A stretch of DNA of 64,000 bases from assembly GCA_964589825.1 (NCBI GenBank), contig CAZPUS010000013.1:9992-73991 (forward strand), read 5' to 3'. Of this stretch, positions 9,837 to 17,588 are shown piece by piece. The first letter of the stretch is position 1, and every line of letters begins with the position of its first letter. The translations under genes and the position numbers were made by a program. The notes under the pieces were generated by a model. It saw nothing but the letters and a program-made list of their open reading frames with translations. It searched no databases and was not told where the DNA came from. The DNA is from CAZPUS01 sp964589825. GTDB taxonomy: Bacteria > Fibrobacterota > Chitinivibrionia > Chitinivibrionales > WJKA01.

Positions 9837-10873
9837 AGTCCGCGCGTTGGCTGCAGTATGCCGCCGGGATTGTAATCGGCGGCACGGGCATATTCGTATT
9901 TCTGCGTGGCATCGATATACGTATGTTGCTGCAGCATCTGAGCGGTATACCCCTGTTATCGGTACTGGGATCCTGTGCGCTTTTTCTGGTGTCGCTCAAG
10001 CTGCGTGAGCTGCGATGGCGCGTGATACTTTCGGCAAAGGATGGCCGGTATACCCCATCACTCTACCGGGTGACCGTGGTAGGGTATATGCTCAATAACA
10101 TTTTCCCGGCCCGTATGGGAGAAGCGGCCCGTATGCTGTTGCTATGGAAACGCGGTGAGTACGGACTGCTTCGCTGCATAGGCTCGCTCTTTATGGAGCG
10201 CGTGCTGGACGGGATCGTACTTGTCTCGCTATTTGTGCTGGGCGTCGTGCTCGTGCCGGTTCCGGATGTGTATACCGGTGCAGCGTGGGGTGGCGGCGCA
10301 GTGGTCGCAGCGGTGTGTGTGATGTTGTGTGCGTATCGCGCGGGCTACCCTTTCGTGATGCGGCTGCATCAATTCATTCAGGGGAAACTTCCGGATGTGT
10401 GGGCACGGCGGTACGGCAAAGTGGAAAAAGAGATAAGCGAAAATTTGTACTGGCTCTGGAGCCGGCAAAGAACCGCTCACATGGTACTGCTTTCATTCGC
10501 AGTGATTTTCTGTTACGTAATTATCGTGGTGCTGCTTGTCAACCGCTGGCCCGACTACCATCTGGCCCATGCAATGGTGACTCATTTTATCGGAGACATC
10601 GGTGCGATTATTCCCCTTTCACCCGGATATATCGGTACGGTCCATGCATTTTTGCGTATGGGACTGACTGCGACCGGCGTGGCGACCCAGCGGGCGGCTG
10701 CGGTAGCGGTTGTCTATCATGCAGCCGGGTATATTCCGGTCACTCTTCTCGGGCTATTTTATTTTTCACGAATGGATGTCTCTTTTTCGGTGCTTTCACA
10801 TGCAAAGGAGTCGATACAGCGACTGCAGCGTACCCGGGAAGAGAGCTCATCGCTACACAAGGAGGAACAATGA
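9833..10873 (+). CDS. Lysylphosphatidylglycerol-synthase-TM / UPF0104-like flippase family protein
   Basis: 346-residue polytopic membrane protein with about eight hydrophobic segments. It belongs to the family that includes the flippase half of MprF and archaeal AglD. Typical features are LRELRWRVIL after the second helix, NNIFPARMGEAARMLLLWKRG, and the C-terminal GDIGAIIPLSPGYIGTVHAF block. A role in moving or presenting a lipid or glycolipid at the inner membrane is inferred from the family. It overlaps the DUF1015 gene by 4 bp and the next small gene by 4 bp, both as ATGA, so all three are tightly coupled. Confidence 0.85.
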   Translation: MKSARWLQYAAGIVIGGTGIFVFLRGIDIRMLLQHLSGIPLLSVLGSCALFLVSLKLRELRWRVILSAKDGRYTPSLYRVTVVGYMLNNIFPARMGEAARMLLLWKRGEYGLLRCIGSLFMERVLDGIVLVSLFVLGVVLVPVPDVYTGAAWGGGAVVAAVCVMLCAYRAGYPFVMRLHQFIQGKLPDVWARRYGKVEKEISENLYWLWSRQRTAHMVLLSFAVIFCYVIIVVLLVNRWPDYHLAHAMVTHFIGDIGAIIPLSPGYIGTVHAFLRMGLTATGVATQRAAAVAVVYHAAGYIPVTLLGLFYFSRMDVSFSVLSHAKESIQRLQRTREESSSLHKEEQ

Positions 10874-11247
10874 GCAACGCCAAAAAACGTCACGGGTGTC
10901 TGAGCGCATTTTTGATATTTCTTCTGGCAGGTAACGCGGCGGCTGCATTCACGTATCTGTTTTTCTCAGAGTATGTTCGTGGCACGTTGCCTCAGTCGCC
11001 TGCATGGACCGTGCCGGTACTGGGACTGCTCAGTATTTGTAACTGTGTCTTTGCGGCCGCCCTGTTTTTTATGAAGAAATGGGGATTCCTGGGGTTCGTG
11101 TTTTCGAGTATCGCCGCACTCATGATAAATCTTGTCTGGCTCGATATCGGGTTTTGGCGGTCGTTGTCAGGGTTGATCGGTGTGGTTGTTTTGTATGGAG
11201 TACTGCATATCGGTAAGGAGAATCAGGGATGGAGACAGCTGGAGTAG
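10870..11247 (+). CDS. Small four-helix membrane protein of unknown function
   Basis: 125-residue hydrophobic protein with four predicted membrane segments (about residues 9-30, 45-68, 70-92 and 97-115). No family was recognised. The ATG at 10870 is chosen because GGAGG precedes it (10861-10865) and it overlaps the previous stop as ATGA; the open frame runs much further upstream but only as a shadow of the flippase-like gene. Its coupling to that gene suggests a membrane role together with it. It is the last gene of the run that starts at 5848. Confidence 0.7.
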   Translation: MSNAKKRHGCLSAFLIFLLAGNAAAAFTYLFFSEYVRGTLPQSPAWTVPVLGLLSICNCVFAAALFFMKKWGFLGFVFSSIAALMINLVWLDIGFWRSLSGLIGVVVLYGVLHIGKENQGWRQLE

Positions 11248-11290
11248 ATACCCCGTTTCGCTTCTGTCAGGAGACCAAGACGATACCGGG

Positions 11291-11318
11291 CACAGGTTAG
11301 ATACAGCCACAATAGCGG
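11291..11318. repeat. Possible outer fragment of the dispersed repeat
   Basis: GGTTAGATACAGCCACAATA resembles the sequence just outside repeat copy D (CTGGATACAGCCGCAATAAT at 47261-47280). Only the outer flank is shared and the GAGCGGTTTT core is not visible, so the assignment is weak. Confidence 0.3.
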
Positions 11319-11465
11319 CGTTTCACTTTTGGGCTGTCCTCACTTTTATCATCAGGGTGTTGTGCACTAAGATTTCTTTGGAGGTTCGTACGTCGGGAGG
11401 GCACCAGGTCGCGGATTCAATGGTGAGTCTGTCCGCGGTTAATTGCCGGATAACTGCGATGAATA

Positions 11466-11502
11466 TAAAAACGGCGCCTGCATAACGAGGATGCCGACGC
11501 CG
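11466..11502 (-). terminator. Intrinsic terminator of the TonB receptor gene
   Basis: Read on the minus strand, CGGCGTCGGCAT and ATGCAGGCGCCG pair over 12 positions (one mismatch, one G-T) around a 7 nt loop and run straight into five T residues. It lies 31 bp past the receptor stop codon. Confidence 0.8.
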
Positions 11503-11532
11503 CTGGAGTAGAGAAAGAGGAGGTGCTGTCTC

Positions 11533-14334
11533 TCAGAGGTGATACTTGATACCGAAACGTCCCCACCAGGAGTAGTATTCGTTCTGCATGGTGAATTTTT
11601 CTTCTCCCTGATAGTAGCGCATCGATTCGTTGGTTAGGTTTACCAGCTCTACGAATATGGTAAGTCGTTCCTGCAACGTATAGCTGGCCGAAGCATCGAG
11701 CTGCATGTGGGCATCGTGGTGACGGTCTGACGAGGCGTCCTCACCGATGGCATCCGGATCGATGAACGAGCTGTGCATGTTGAGTGTGACACGTGAGGAG
11801 AGACCGAACTTGTCATAGCCGAGTGCTACGTTTCCGGAGTGGTCCGCCTGACCTGGGTTGTTGATGGTTCTGAGTCCGGCGCCCTGTTCGAATTCCACTT
11901 CCGCTTCGGACCATACGTAGGTATAGTTTCCGTAAATGCCGAATCCGCTCCAGAACGAGGGCAGAAAGGTGAGCTGCTTTTCGAGACTGAGCTCAAAGCC
12001 CAGCACTTGAGCCGTTTCACCGTTTCTTGACATCTCATATTCGGCCTCGGTAACCTGTATGGTATCTCCGTCATCCAGGTACTGTACACCGCTGGTGTCG
12101 GTTTCCCAGGTCTGTTTGTAAATAAAATCGCTGATGTGTTTGAAAAACACGCCGGCAGAGGCGATACCGAGTGTCGGGAAATAATACTCACCGAGTAAAT
12201 CGGCGTTCCAGGAGGTCGTGGGGTCAAGGTTAAAATTACCTTTTGCTATTTCCACCACTTCATCATCATATTCCGCGTACACGTAAGGTACGAGCTCCCA
12301 GTAATCGGGACGAGTAAAGCCGCGCGTGACGGCCCCTTTTACGTGCATATTGTTGTTGAAGGAGTATTTAGCATGCAGCATGGGCAAAACAGTGGGGTAG
12401 GATGTTTCCTTTGATTGTTTCGGAGGTGCGGACGCATCCGCATCGGTATAATCATCCGCATTGTCGAGCCTGTAGGCTTCGTAAGAAAGCATGGTATGCT
12501 CAACACGTGCGCCGCCAAGAAGCGAAAGTGCATCCATTGTCATTTTGGCCTGAAGGTAGCCGGCCGCCACATCTTCGGTTGCATTGTAGTCGGTGCCCCA
12601 GGTGTCTTCCGCATCGATTTCATCCAGTGCAAAGTCGTCGGTGTTGTTGTTATAAAAATCGAGCGCTTCTTTTTCACCCGGCATGTTTTTGTTTATAAGT
12701 CCGTCGTATTTTCCGTCGATTGCCAGATGGTTTTTGTCTACCAGGTCGCCAGTAACCTGGTCGAGTGTATAGTCGTCGTCACCGTCCCACTCGTACTTCT
12801 TTTTGATGTTATCGCGCTCTTTTTGTTTGCGCCGTCCCTTTACCCCGAATTTGGCCTCACACGGAAAATCGCCGGCATAAAAGGGAAGAGCCGCGTTGAT
12901 TTCACCTTCGATGTTCTGGTCGGTGGTGAGGTTGTCTTCGTATTCGAGTTCGTTGTGCTCGTAAAGAGAGGCGTCGTTCATATCAATATCGTTTCCGTCT
13001 TCGTCAACGATACTTGCAGGGGTAGGCACATCGTATTCACCGGTATTCCACGTTACGGTCACATCCTCAAGCGCATATGCCTGGTCATGGCGATCCGGCT
13101 CATTTTCCTGCGCATAGCCGTAGCCCACACGCATATCGAGCGCCAGCGGGCCGGCAGGCATCTCTGCGCCCAGATTGACACCGATGATATCCTGGATTTC
13201 GTAGCGGTCCTTGAGTCTGCGACCGAGTTCATCCTCTTCGATGGTCTGGCGCACGCGTACTTCGTCGTCGCCAAAACGGTTGAAAATACCGCTGATATAG
13301 GCGGAGGCCTGACTGGTGAACGCATAATCGAGTGTGGCGTTTGCACTGATGCGGTCACGTGTGAGTCGATAGTCGCGTATCTCGAGCTCGTCCACTTCAC
13401 CTTCGTCCCATTCCATTTCGATGTTGTCGGACCCCCGGTTCTCCGCATAGTAGCTTCCACCGGCAAGCACTCCCAGTTTCCCGTCCAGAAAGCGTTTGCC
13501 GGCCATAAAGGATCCTTCGCCGTTCATGGGCAGCATGTCGTCTTCGTCACGATTGAGGAGGTTGTTGTAGCCGCCTGCCATGGTAATGGAGAGATCGAAA
13601 TCTTCGGACGCCGCTTTTTTCGTAGTGAGATTGACTATCCCCGCCACACCACCGGCATCCATTTCAGGAGTCGGCGCTTTTTGTACCTGGATGGAAGCGA
13701 GCGCGTCCGCAGGAATCACATCGAGTGCGACCGCACGACCGTCGCCTTCGGGAGAGGGTATTTCGACACCGTTTATTGTGACTGCAGTCAACGATGGTTC
13801 CGATCCGCGAAGCTGTATATAGCGTCCCTGGCCCTGGTCCCGCTGTACCGTGATACCACTTACACGCTGTAGTGCTTCGGCTGTGTTGTGATCCGGATAG
13901 CGGCCGATATAATCGGCGGAGAGTACGTTGGTGATATTATCGGCGTTTTTTTGCATGTTGAGTGCGTTGACACGGCCTTTCTGTATACCGACAACCGTCA
14001 TTTCGGGAAGCTGGTGCGTTCCCTGCGCAAGAGTGGCATCAGCTTCGACCGCCCCGTCCTGAGGTACACTGACCCGAACTGTGTCGGTGCGGTGTCCGAT
14101 GGCGGAAAACACCAGCTGTGCAGGTCCGCCCGCAACACCGCGCAGGGTATAGGAGCCTTCTTCGTTCGTCATGGTCGATTTTTTACCTTCGAGCATTTTC
14201 ACCTTTACTCCCGGGATTGCGCCCCCGCCTTTGGCTAGTGTTACTTTTCCTGTAATGGTCCCTGCGATCGAGCCTGCGGTGAGCACACATATTCCGAGTA
14301 CCGCTCCCGCCCTGCTACGTGCTGCTGTCAGCAT
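11533..14334 (-). CDS. TonB-dependent receptor with N-terminal carboxypeptidase-regulatory-like domain
   Basis: 933-residue outer-membrane transporter that uses TonB energy to import a ligand. The order is signal peptide (about 1-26), carboxypeptidase-D regulatory-like domain (GTITGKVTLAKGGGAIPGVKV, with GSYTLRGVAGG), plug domain (SADYIGRYPDHNTAEALQRV, RGSEPSLTAVTINGVE, then VNLTTKK), and a long beta-barrel ending in GRFGIKYHL. The plug resembles the Xanthomonas/Caulobacter-type receptors. ATG 14334 is used because AAGGAG sits 8 nt upstream; earlier in-frame codons lack a ribosome site. It is divergent from a phytase gene, so phytate or its inositol phosphates are the inferred ligand. Phased Pho-like repeats lie 77-115 bp upstream. 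Confidence 0.9.
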   Translation of the reverse strand: MLTAARSRAGAVLGICVLTAGSIAGTITGKVTLAKGGGAIPGVKVKMLEGKKSTMTNEEGSYTLRGVAGGPAQLVFSAIGHRTDTVRVSVPQDGAVEADATLAQGTHQLPEMTVVGIQKGRVNALNMQKNADNITNVLSADYIGRYPDHNTAEALQRVSGITVQRDQGQGRYIQLRGSEPSLTAVTINGVEIPSPEGDGRAVALDVIPADALASIQVQKAPTPEMDAGGVAGIVNLTTKKAASEDFDLSITMAGGYNNLLNRDEDDMLPMNGEGSFMAGKRFLDGKLGVLAGGSYYAENRGSDNIEMEWDEGEVDELEIRDYRLTRDRISANATLDYAFTSQASAYISGIFNRFGDDEVRVRQTIEEDELGRRLKDRYEIQDIIGVNLGAEMPAGPLALDMRVGYGYAQENEPDRHDQAYALEDVTVTWNTGEYDVPTPASIVDEDGNDIDMNDASLYEHNELEYEDNLTTDQNIEGEINAALPFYAGDFPCEAKFGVKGRRKQKERDNIKKKYEWDGDDDYTLDQVTGDLVDKNHLAIDGKYDGLINKNMPGEKEALDFYNNNTDDFALDEIDAEDTWGTDYNATEDVAAGYLQAKMTMDALSLLGGARVEHTMLSYEAYRLDNADDYTDADASAPPKQSKETSYPTVLPMLHAKYSFNNNMHVKGAVTRGFTRPDYWELVPYVYAEYDDEVVEIAKGNFNLDPTTSWNADLLGEYYFPTLGIASAGVFFKHISDFIYKQTWETDTSGVQYLDDGDTIQVTEAEYEMSRNGETAQVLGFELSLEKQLTFLPSFWSGFGIYGNYTYVWSEAEVEFEQGAGLRTINNPGQADHSGNVALGYDKFGLSSRVTLNMHSSFIDPDAIGEDASSDRHHDAHMQLDASASYTLQERLTIFVELVNLTNESMRYYQGEEKFTMQNEYYSWWGRFGIKYHL

Positions 14335-14410
14335 ACACACATCTCCTTGTGTTAAAATTAGGTTACTCCTTAGGCAATAGTCTGATTCGGACATTAAAAT
14401 ACCGCTCCAA

Positions 14411-14449
14411 TGTAAGAACAATGTTAGATCAATGTTAGTTTTCTGTTAG
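14411..14449. promoter_or_regulatory. Pho-box-like array: four 6-mers at exact 11 bp spacing
   Basis: TGTAAG at 14411 and TGTTAG at 14422, 14433 and 14444 recur with an exact 11 bp period. On the minus strand this reads CTAACA-N5-CTAACA-N5-CTAACA-N5-CTTACA, close in unit and spacing to PhoP/PhoB-type binding sites (direct repeats every 11 bp). The array lies upstream of the TonB receptor start (14334) and the phytase start (14608), so it could serve both. It is the expected control for phosphate scavenging from phytate. The regulator itself is not in the window. Confidence 0.7.
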
Positions 14450-14486
14450 GCGGTTTGAAAGTGCGGTAACGTAAACTATTTTCATC

Positions 14487-14530
14487 TCAACTGAGCGGTT
14501 TTTTTGATGAAAGTGATGTCCCGCACAATG
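14487..14530 (+). repeat. Dispersed repeat, copy A (one end only)
   Basis: ACTGAGCGGTTTTTTTGATG followed by AAAGTGATG matches the reverse complement of the right arm of copy F (AATTGAGCGGTTGTTTTGATG then AAAGCTGTTG). It lies between the Pho-like array and the phytase gene. Confidence 0.5.
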
Positions 14531-14607
14531 AAGTATACTGTAGCACTAATGAACAACAAAACCCGAATCACCGATTTTTTAATGTTCGATATTAAAAGGA
14601 GCGTACA

Positions 14608-15717
14608 ATGACTATGATGCGTATAACGACGGTTGCGGTTGCAGGATGTGCAGTTGTCGGTATGATTGCAGGCGGATGCGGAAAAAGCGGGCAGAAGCAA
14701 TCCGGTGGCGACACAATGCGAAAAAAATTTACGGTAACCGCGGATGTGGAGACAAAGCCGGTACGATCCAGCGGCGATGCTGCGGATGATATGTGTATCT
14801 GGATTCATCCTGACGATCCGGAAAAGTCCCGCATCATCGGAACCGATAAAAACGAAGAGACCGGGGGGCTTTGTGTGTACGATCTGCAGGGCAATCTCGT
14901 TCAGTTCGTGGATGATCCCGGCCCCAATAATGTAGATTGCCGCTACGGATTTACACTTACCGACAACAGGGAAATCGATGTCGTGACTGCCAGCTGCGAC
15001 AGAGACAGTACCATCATGATCTATGGAATCGATGAGGAGAACGCGAGACTGCACAAACTCGAAGCACGTGAGATACATACGATCAAGGCCTATGGGATCG
15101 GTATGTACAAGAGTCCCGAAAGCGGAAAAATGTATTCCTTTGTCAACGACAGGCAAGGTAACGTGGTGCAGTGGCTTTTGAAACCCGACGGAAGCGGAAA
15201 GATCGATGCCGAAGAGGTGCGTCGTTTCTCGGTTTCGTCCAAAACCGAAGGATGCGTGGCCGATGACGAGGCACAAGTGGTTTATATAGGAGAAGAGGCG
15301 CGTGGAATATGGAAATTTGCAGCGGAGCCCGATGACACTGCCGAGGGAGTCCTCATCGATTCAATCCATGCGCAGGGGCCCATGCCCAGAGAAGATGTCG
15401 AAGGTCTTGCTCTGTACAAGACCGGACAACGGGAAGGATATCTGCTCGCCTCGAGTCAGGGTGACAGTAGTTTTGCGGTTTATTCACGCACCGAGCCGCA
15501 TGCCTATATCGGCTCGTTCACAATAGTTGGTGGAGATGTCACAGACGGCGCCGAGGAGACCGATGGTATCGAGGCGACCGGTGTAGCGCTGGGCGCACAG
15601 TTTCCCCGCGGCGTTTTTGTCGTACAGGATGGTATCAATCCCGGTGCGAACCAGAATTTCAAATACGTTGCGTGGGAAAAAATCGCACACGAGTTTGAAA
15701 AACTACGCAGCGAATAG
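14608..15717 (+). CDS. Beta-propeller phytase, predicted lipoprotein
   Basis: 369-residue 3-phytase of the beta-propeller (BPP) class, which dephosphorylates phytate in a calcium-dependent way. The family hallmark DDMCIWIHPDDPEKS followed by IIGTDKN is present, as are GGLCVYDLQG, NNVDCRYGF, the VNDRQGNVVQW region, TEGCVADDE, REDVEGLALY, EATGV and the final FVVQDG. The N-terminal hydrophobic segment ends in AGGC (Cys24), a plausible lipobox, so the enzyme is probably membrane-anchored facing the periplasm or the surface. AAAGGAG precedes the ATG. It is divergent from a TonB receptor, a pairing known for BPP genes in aquatic Gram-negatives, and is probably induced by phosphate starvation. Confidence 0.9.
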   Translation: MTMMRITTVAVAGCAVVGMIAGGCGKSGQKQSGGDTMRKKFTVTADVETKPVRSSGDAADDMCIWIHPDDPEKSRIIGTDKNEETGGLCVYDLQGNLVQFVDDPGPNNVDCRYGFTLTDNREIDVVTASCDRDSTIMIYGIDEENARLHKLEAREIHTIKAYGIGMYKSPESGKMYSFVNDRQGNVVQWLLKPDGSGKIDAEEVRRFSVSSKTEGCVADDEAQVVYIGEEARGIWKFAAEPDDTAEGVLIDSIHAQGPMPREDVEGLALYKTGQREGYLLASSQGDSSFAVYSRTEPHAYIGSFTIVGGDVTDGAEETDGIEATGVALGAQFPRGVFVVQDGINPGANQNFKYVAWEKIAHEFEKLRSE

Positions 15718-15770
15718 GAAGGGGAGAGGGGTATCGCAGCTGCCCCGAACCGATTATGTACCACGAGGTA

Positions 15771-17534
15771 CTATGAGCCGAAGTAGAAATCTGTTTCCTG
15801 CGGAAGCACAAGGTCTTTGTCCGAGCTGAAGCGATACTCGCTGCTGCCGAGCGTGACCCGTATATCGGCGGGGCTGTCTCCTGCAAAAGAAACAGGAATA
15901 TCACCCTGTGTATCGGATACCTGTGTATCGGATAAAAGATGCGGCGCAGCGTTCATGAAGCAGAGCGCTTTTTCGAGTCCGTCCCCCCTGGAATAATTCC
16001 ATACTTCGTCGGGTTGTGCCATGCGGGAGCCGTCATAGATCGATTCGGAGGGCAGTGACCGCAGGTAGTCATATAGCTGGTCAGGAGAGCCAAAACGCTG
16101 TCGTGCGCCGTCGATGCTCACGGGGTTACGCTGCAGGGCCGCCTTACAGAACGGCTTCCAGGGTGCGTGCCGCATATCACGATAGGCCATTAGCGCCAGT
16201 GCGGCAAGTTCGTTTTCCGTACGTTTGGACACGAGTGTGTCGAAGATTTCTTTACGACTCGTACCGGCCTTGAACGAAAGCCGCAACGGCATAATGTGTT
16301 TCTGCGTTTCATCGGGTAACCGGGGCTCGATTTTGCAAAAGTCAATGAGTTCATCTACTACTTTTGTCGAGTCGAAGCACTCATGGGTAAGCCGTTGTTT
16401 AAGTTTGTCTATGTTTGCGAGGGAGTCGACCGACACCTGATAATCTCTGAAAAAATCTTCGAGGTCGTTGAGCATAATGCGATTGGGTAATGCATTCGGG
16501 TAATATTCATCAGCTTCAATATCGCACAAAAGCGTATCACGTGACTCGTCGCTGATACGGCATGCACTTGTATGCTCGTAATGAAAAACCTTCTCAACTT
16601 CTATATATCTTGTTTTTCCGTGGCATTCGTGTGAGAGCTGAAAGCAGCACTGCAGGTCACGTTTGTGCCGAAGAAAATTGGCGAGTATCTCGAAAGTGAT
16701 ATCGGTTTTCAGATAATTGTGCAGCCTTTCCCTGAAATGCGACCAGGCGTCAGGATCGATTGTCGCCTCTTTGTAAAGAGTATGAATATAGCCGCCGCAA
16801 AATACCACGATGGTTACCCGTTCGTTGCGAAGTGCACGCTGCGCCTTTGCAGAAAGCTCGGAACCGTTGAACCACATGTTTTTGGTCACGATTCGGCGAT
16901 TATTGGTTAGAATACCCTCCCGTACATCGATAAAATTCTGGGAATGCAGCGGCGTTGCCATAAGAAACATTTTTTCGAACGGGATCTCTCCCAGTACAAA
17001 AAGCGCGCTGGCGTAGAGCGTGGAGAGAGAGACGCATTCCCCGGCTCCCGAGGGATAGTCCGGTTTGTATTTAAATGCTTCCATGGCTTCGAGCGTTTCG
17101 GTCTTCCAGTAAGGGATCACATCATTTGTGTACTTGTCAAGACCAAAGTGTCTTCTGATGTCTATGTCGAAATAGTATTTGTCACCTTCATATCCGAAAA
17201 GCGCATTACTTTGTGCGAGGATATTTTCGTCGATGAACGAAGAGAAACGGGAAAGCTCGGTCTTTTTGTCGGTAAGTCCCCATGTCTCTATATCAAGGTT
17301 AAAGGAAAAACGGTCCATTATGAATTGTTTAATTCGCTGAATATTTCGGTAAAGGTTGTTCTTCTTCATTTTGCGAAACCATGCATCCTCTTTCCATTCC
17401 CATAAAAGAGGCGACATCGTGTTTGCAAGTACCAGGGCATAAAGCAGTTCGGGGAATACGAAAAGCTCCATATCCGAAAGCGTTACTGCGGAAGAGTATT
17501 TTTCAACCGATTGCGGATCGTGTGGATCGTACAT
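15771..17534 (-). CDS. Unrecognised 587-residue protein with a transglutaminase-like Cys-His core
   Basis: I do not recognise this family. The protein has no signal peptide or membrane segment. Around residues 160-225, GAGECVSLSTLYASALFVLG (Cys167) is followed by TPLHSQNFIDV (His197) and an Asn-rich strand (GILTNNRRIVTKN). This is reminiscent of the Cys-His core of transglutaminase-like proteins; a clear third acidic residue is not obvious. Many Cys and His residues lie in the middle (HECHGKTRYIEVEKVFHYEH). The C-terminus has a beta-rich GSSEYRFSSDKD stretch. It lies 54 bp downstream of the PEP carboxykinase gene on the same strand, so the two are probably co-transcribed. It meets the phytase gene tail to tail. 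Confidence 0.6.
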   Translation of the reverse strand: MYDPHDPQSVEKYSSAVTLSDMELFVFPELLYALVLANTMSPLLWEWKEDAWFRKMKKNNLYRNIQRIKQFIMDRFSFNLDIETWGLTDKKTELSRFSSFIDENILAQSNALFGYEGDKYYFDIDIRRHFGLDKYTNDVIPYWKTETLEAMEAFKYKPDYPSGAGECVSLSTLYASALFVLGEIPFEKMFLMATPLHSQNFIDVREGILTNNRRIVTKNMWFNGSELSAKAQRALRNERVTIVVFCGGYIHTLYKEATIDPDAWSHFRERLHNYLKTDITFEILANFLRHKRDLQCCFQLSHECHGKTRYIEVEKVFHYEHTSACRISDESRDTLLCDIEADEYYPNALPNRIMLNDLEDFFRDYQVSVDSLANIDKLKQRLTHECFDSTKVVDELIDFCKIEPRLPDETQKHIMPLRLSFKAGTSRKEIFDTLVSKRTENELAALALMAYRDMRHAPWKPFCKAALQRNPVSIDGARQRFGSPDQLYDYLRSLPSESIYDGSRMAQPDEVWNYSRGDGLEKALCFMNAAPHLLSDTQVSDTQGDIPVSFAGDSPADIRVTLGSSEYRFSSDKDLVLPQETDFYFGS

Positions 17535-17588
17535 GCGGGTGCCTTGTCGATAAAAATGAAAACGAAACTGGTTATGCCACGCAAAAAA

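Noticed and set aside
12415..13872. 485-codon open frame on the plus strand
   Set aside because: It lies antisense to the TonB receptor gene, has a Val/Phe/Cys-rich composition typical of a shadow frame, and matches no family.
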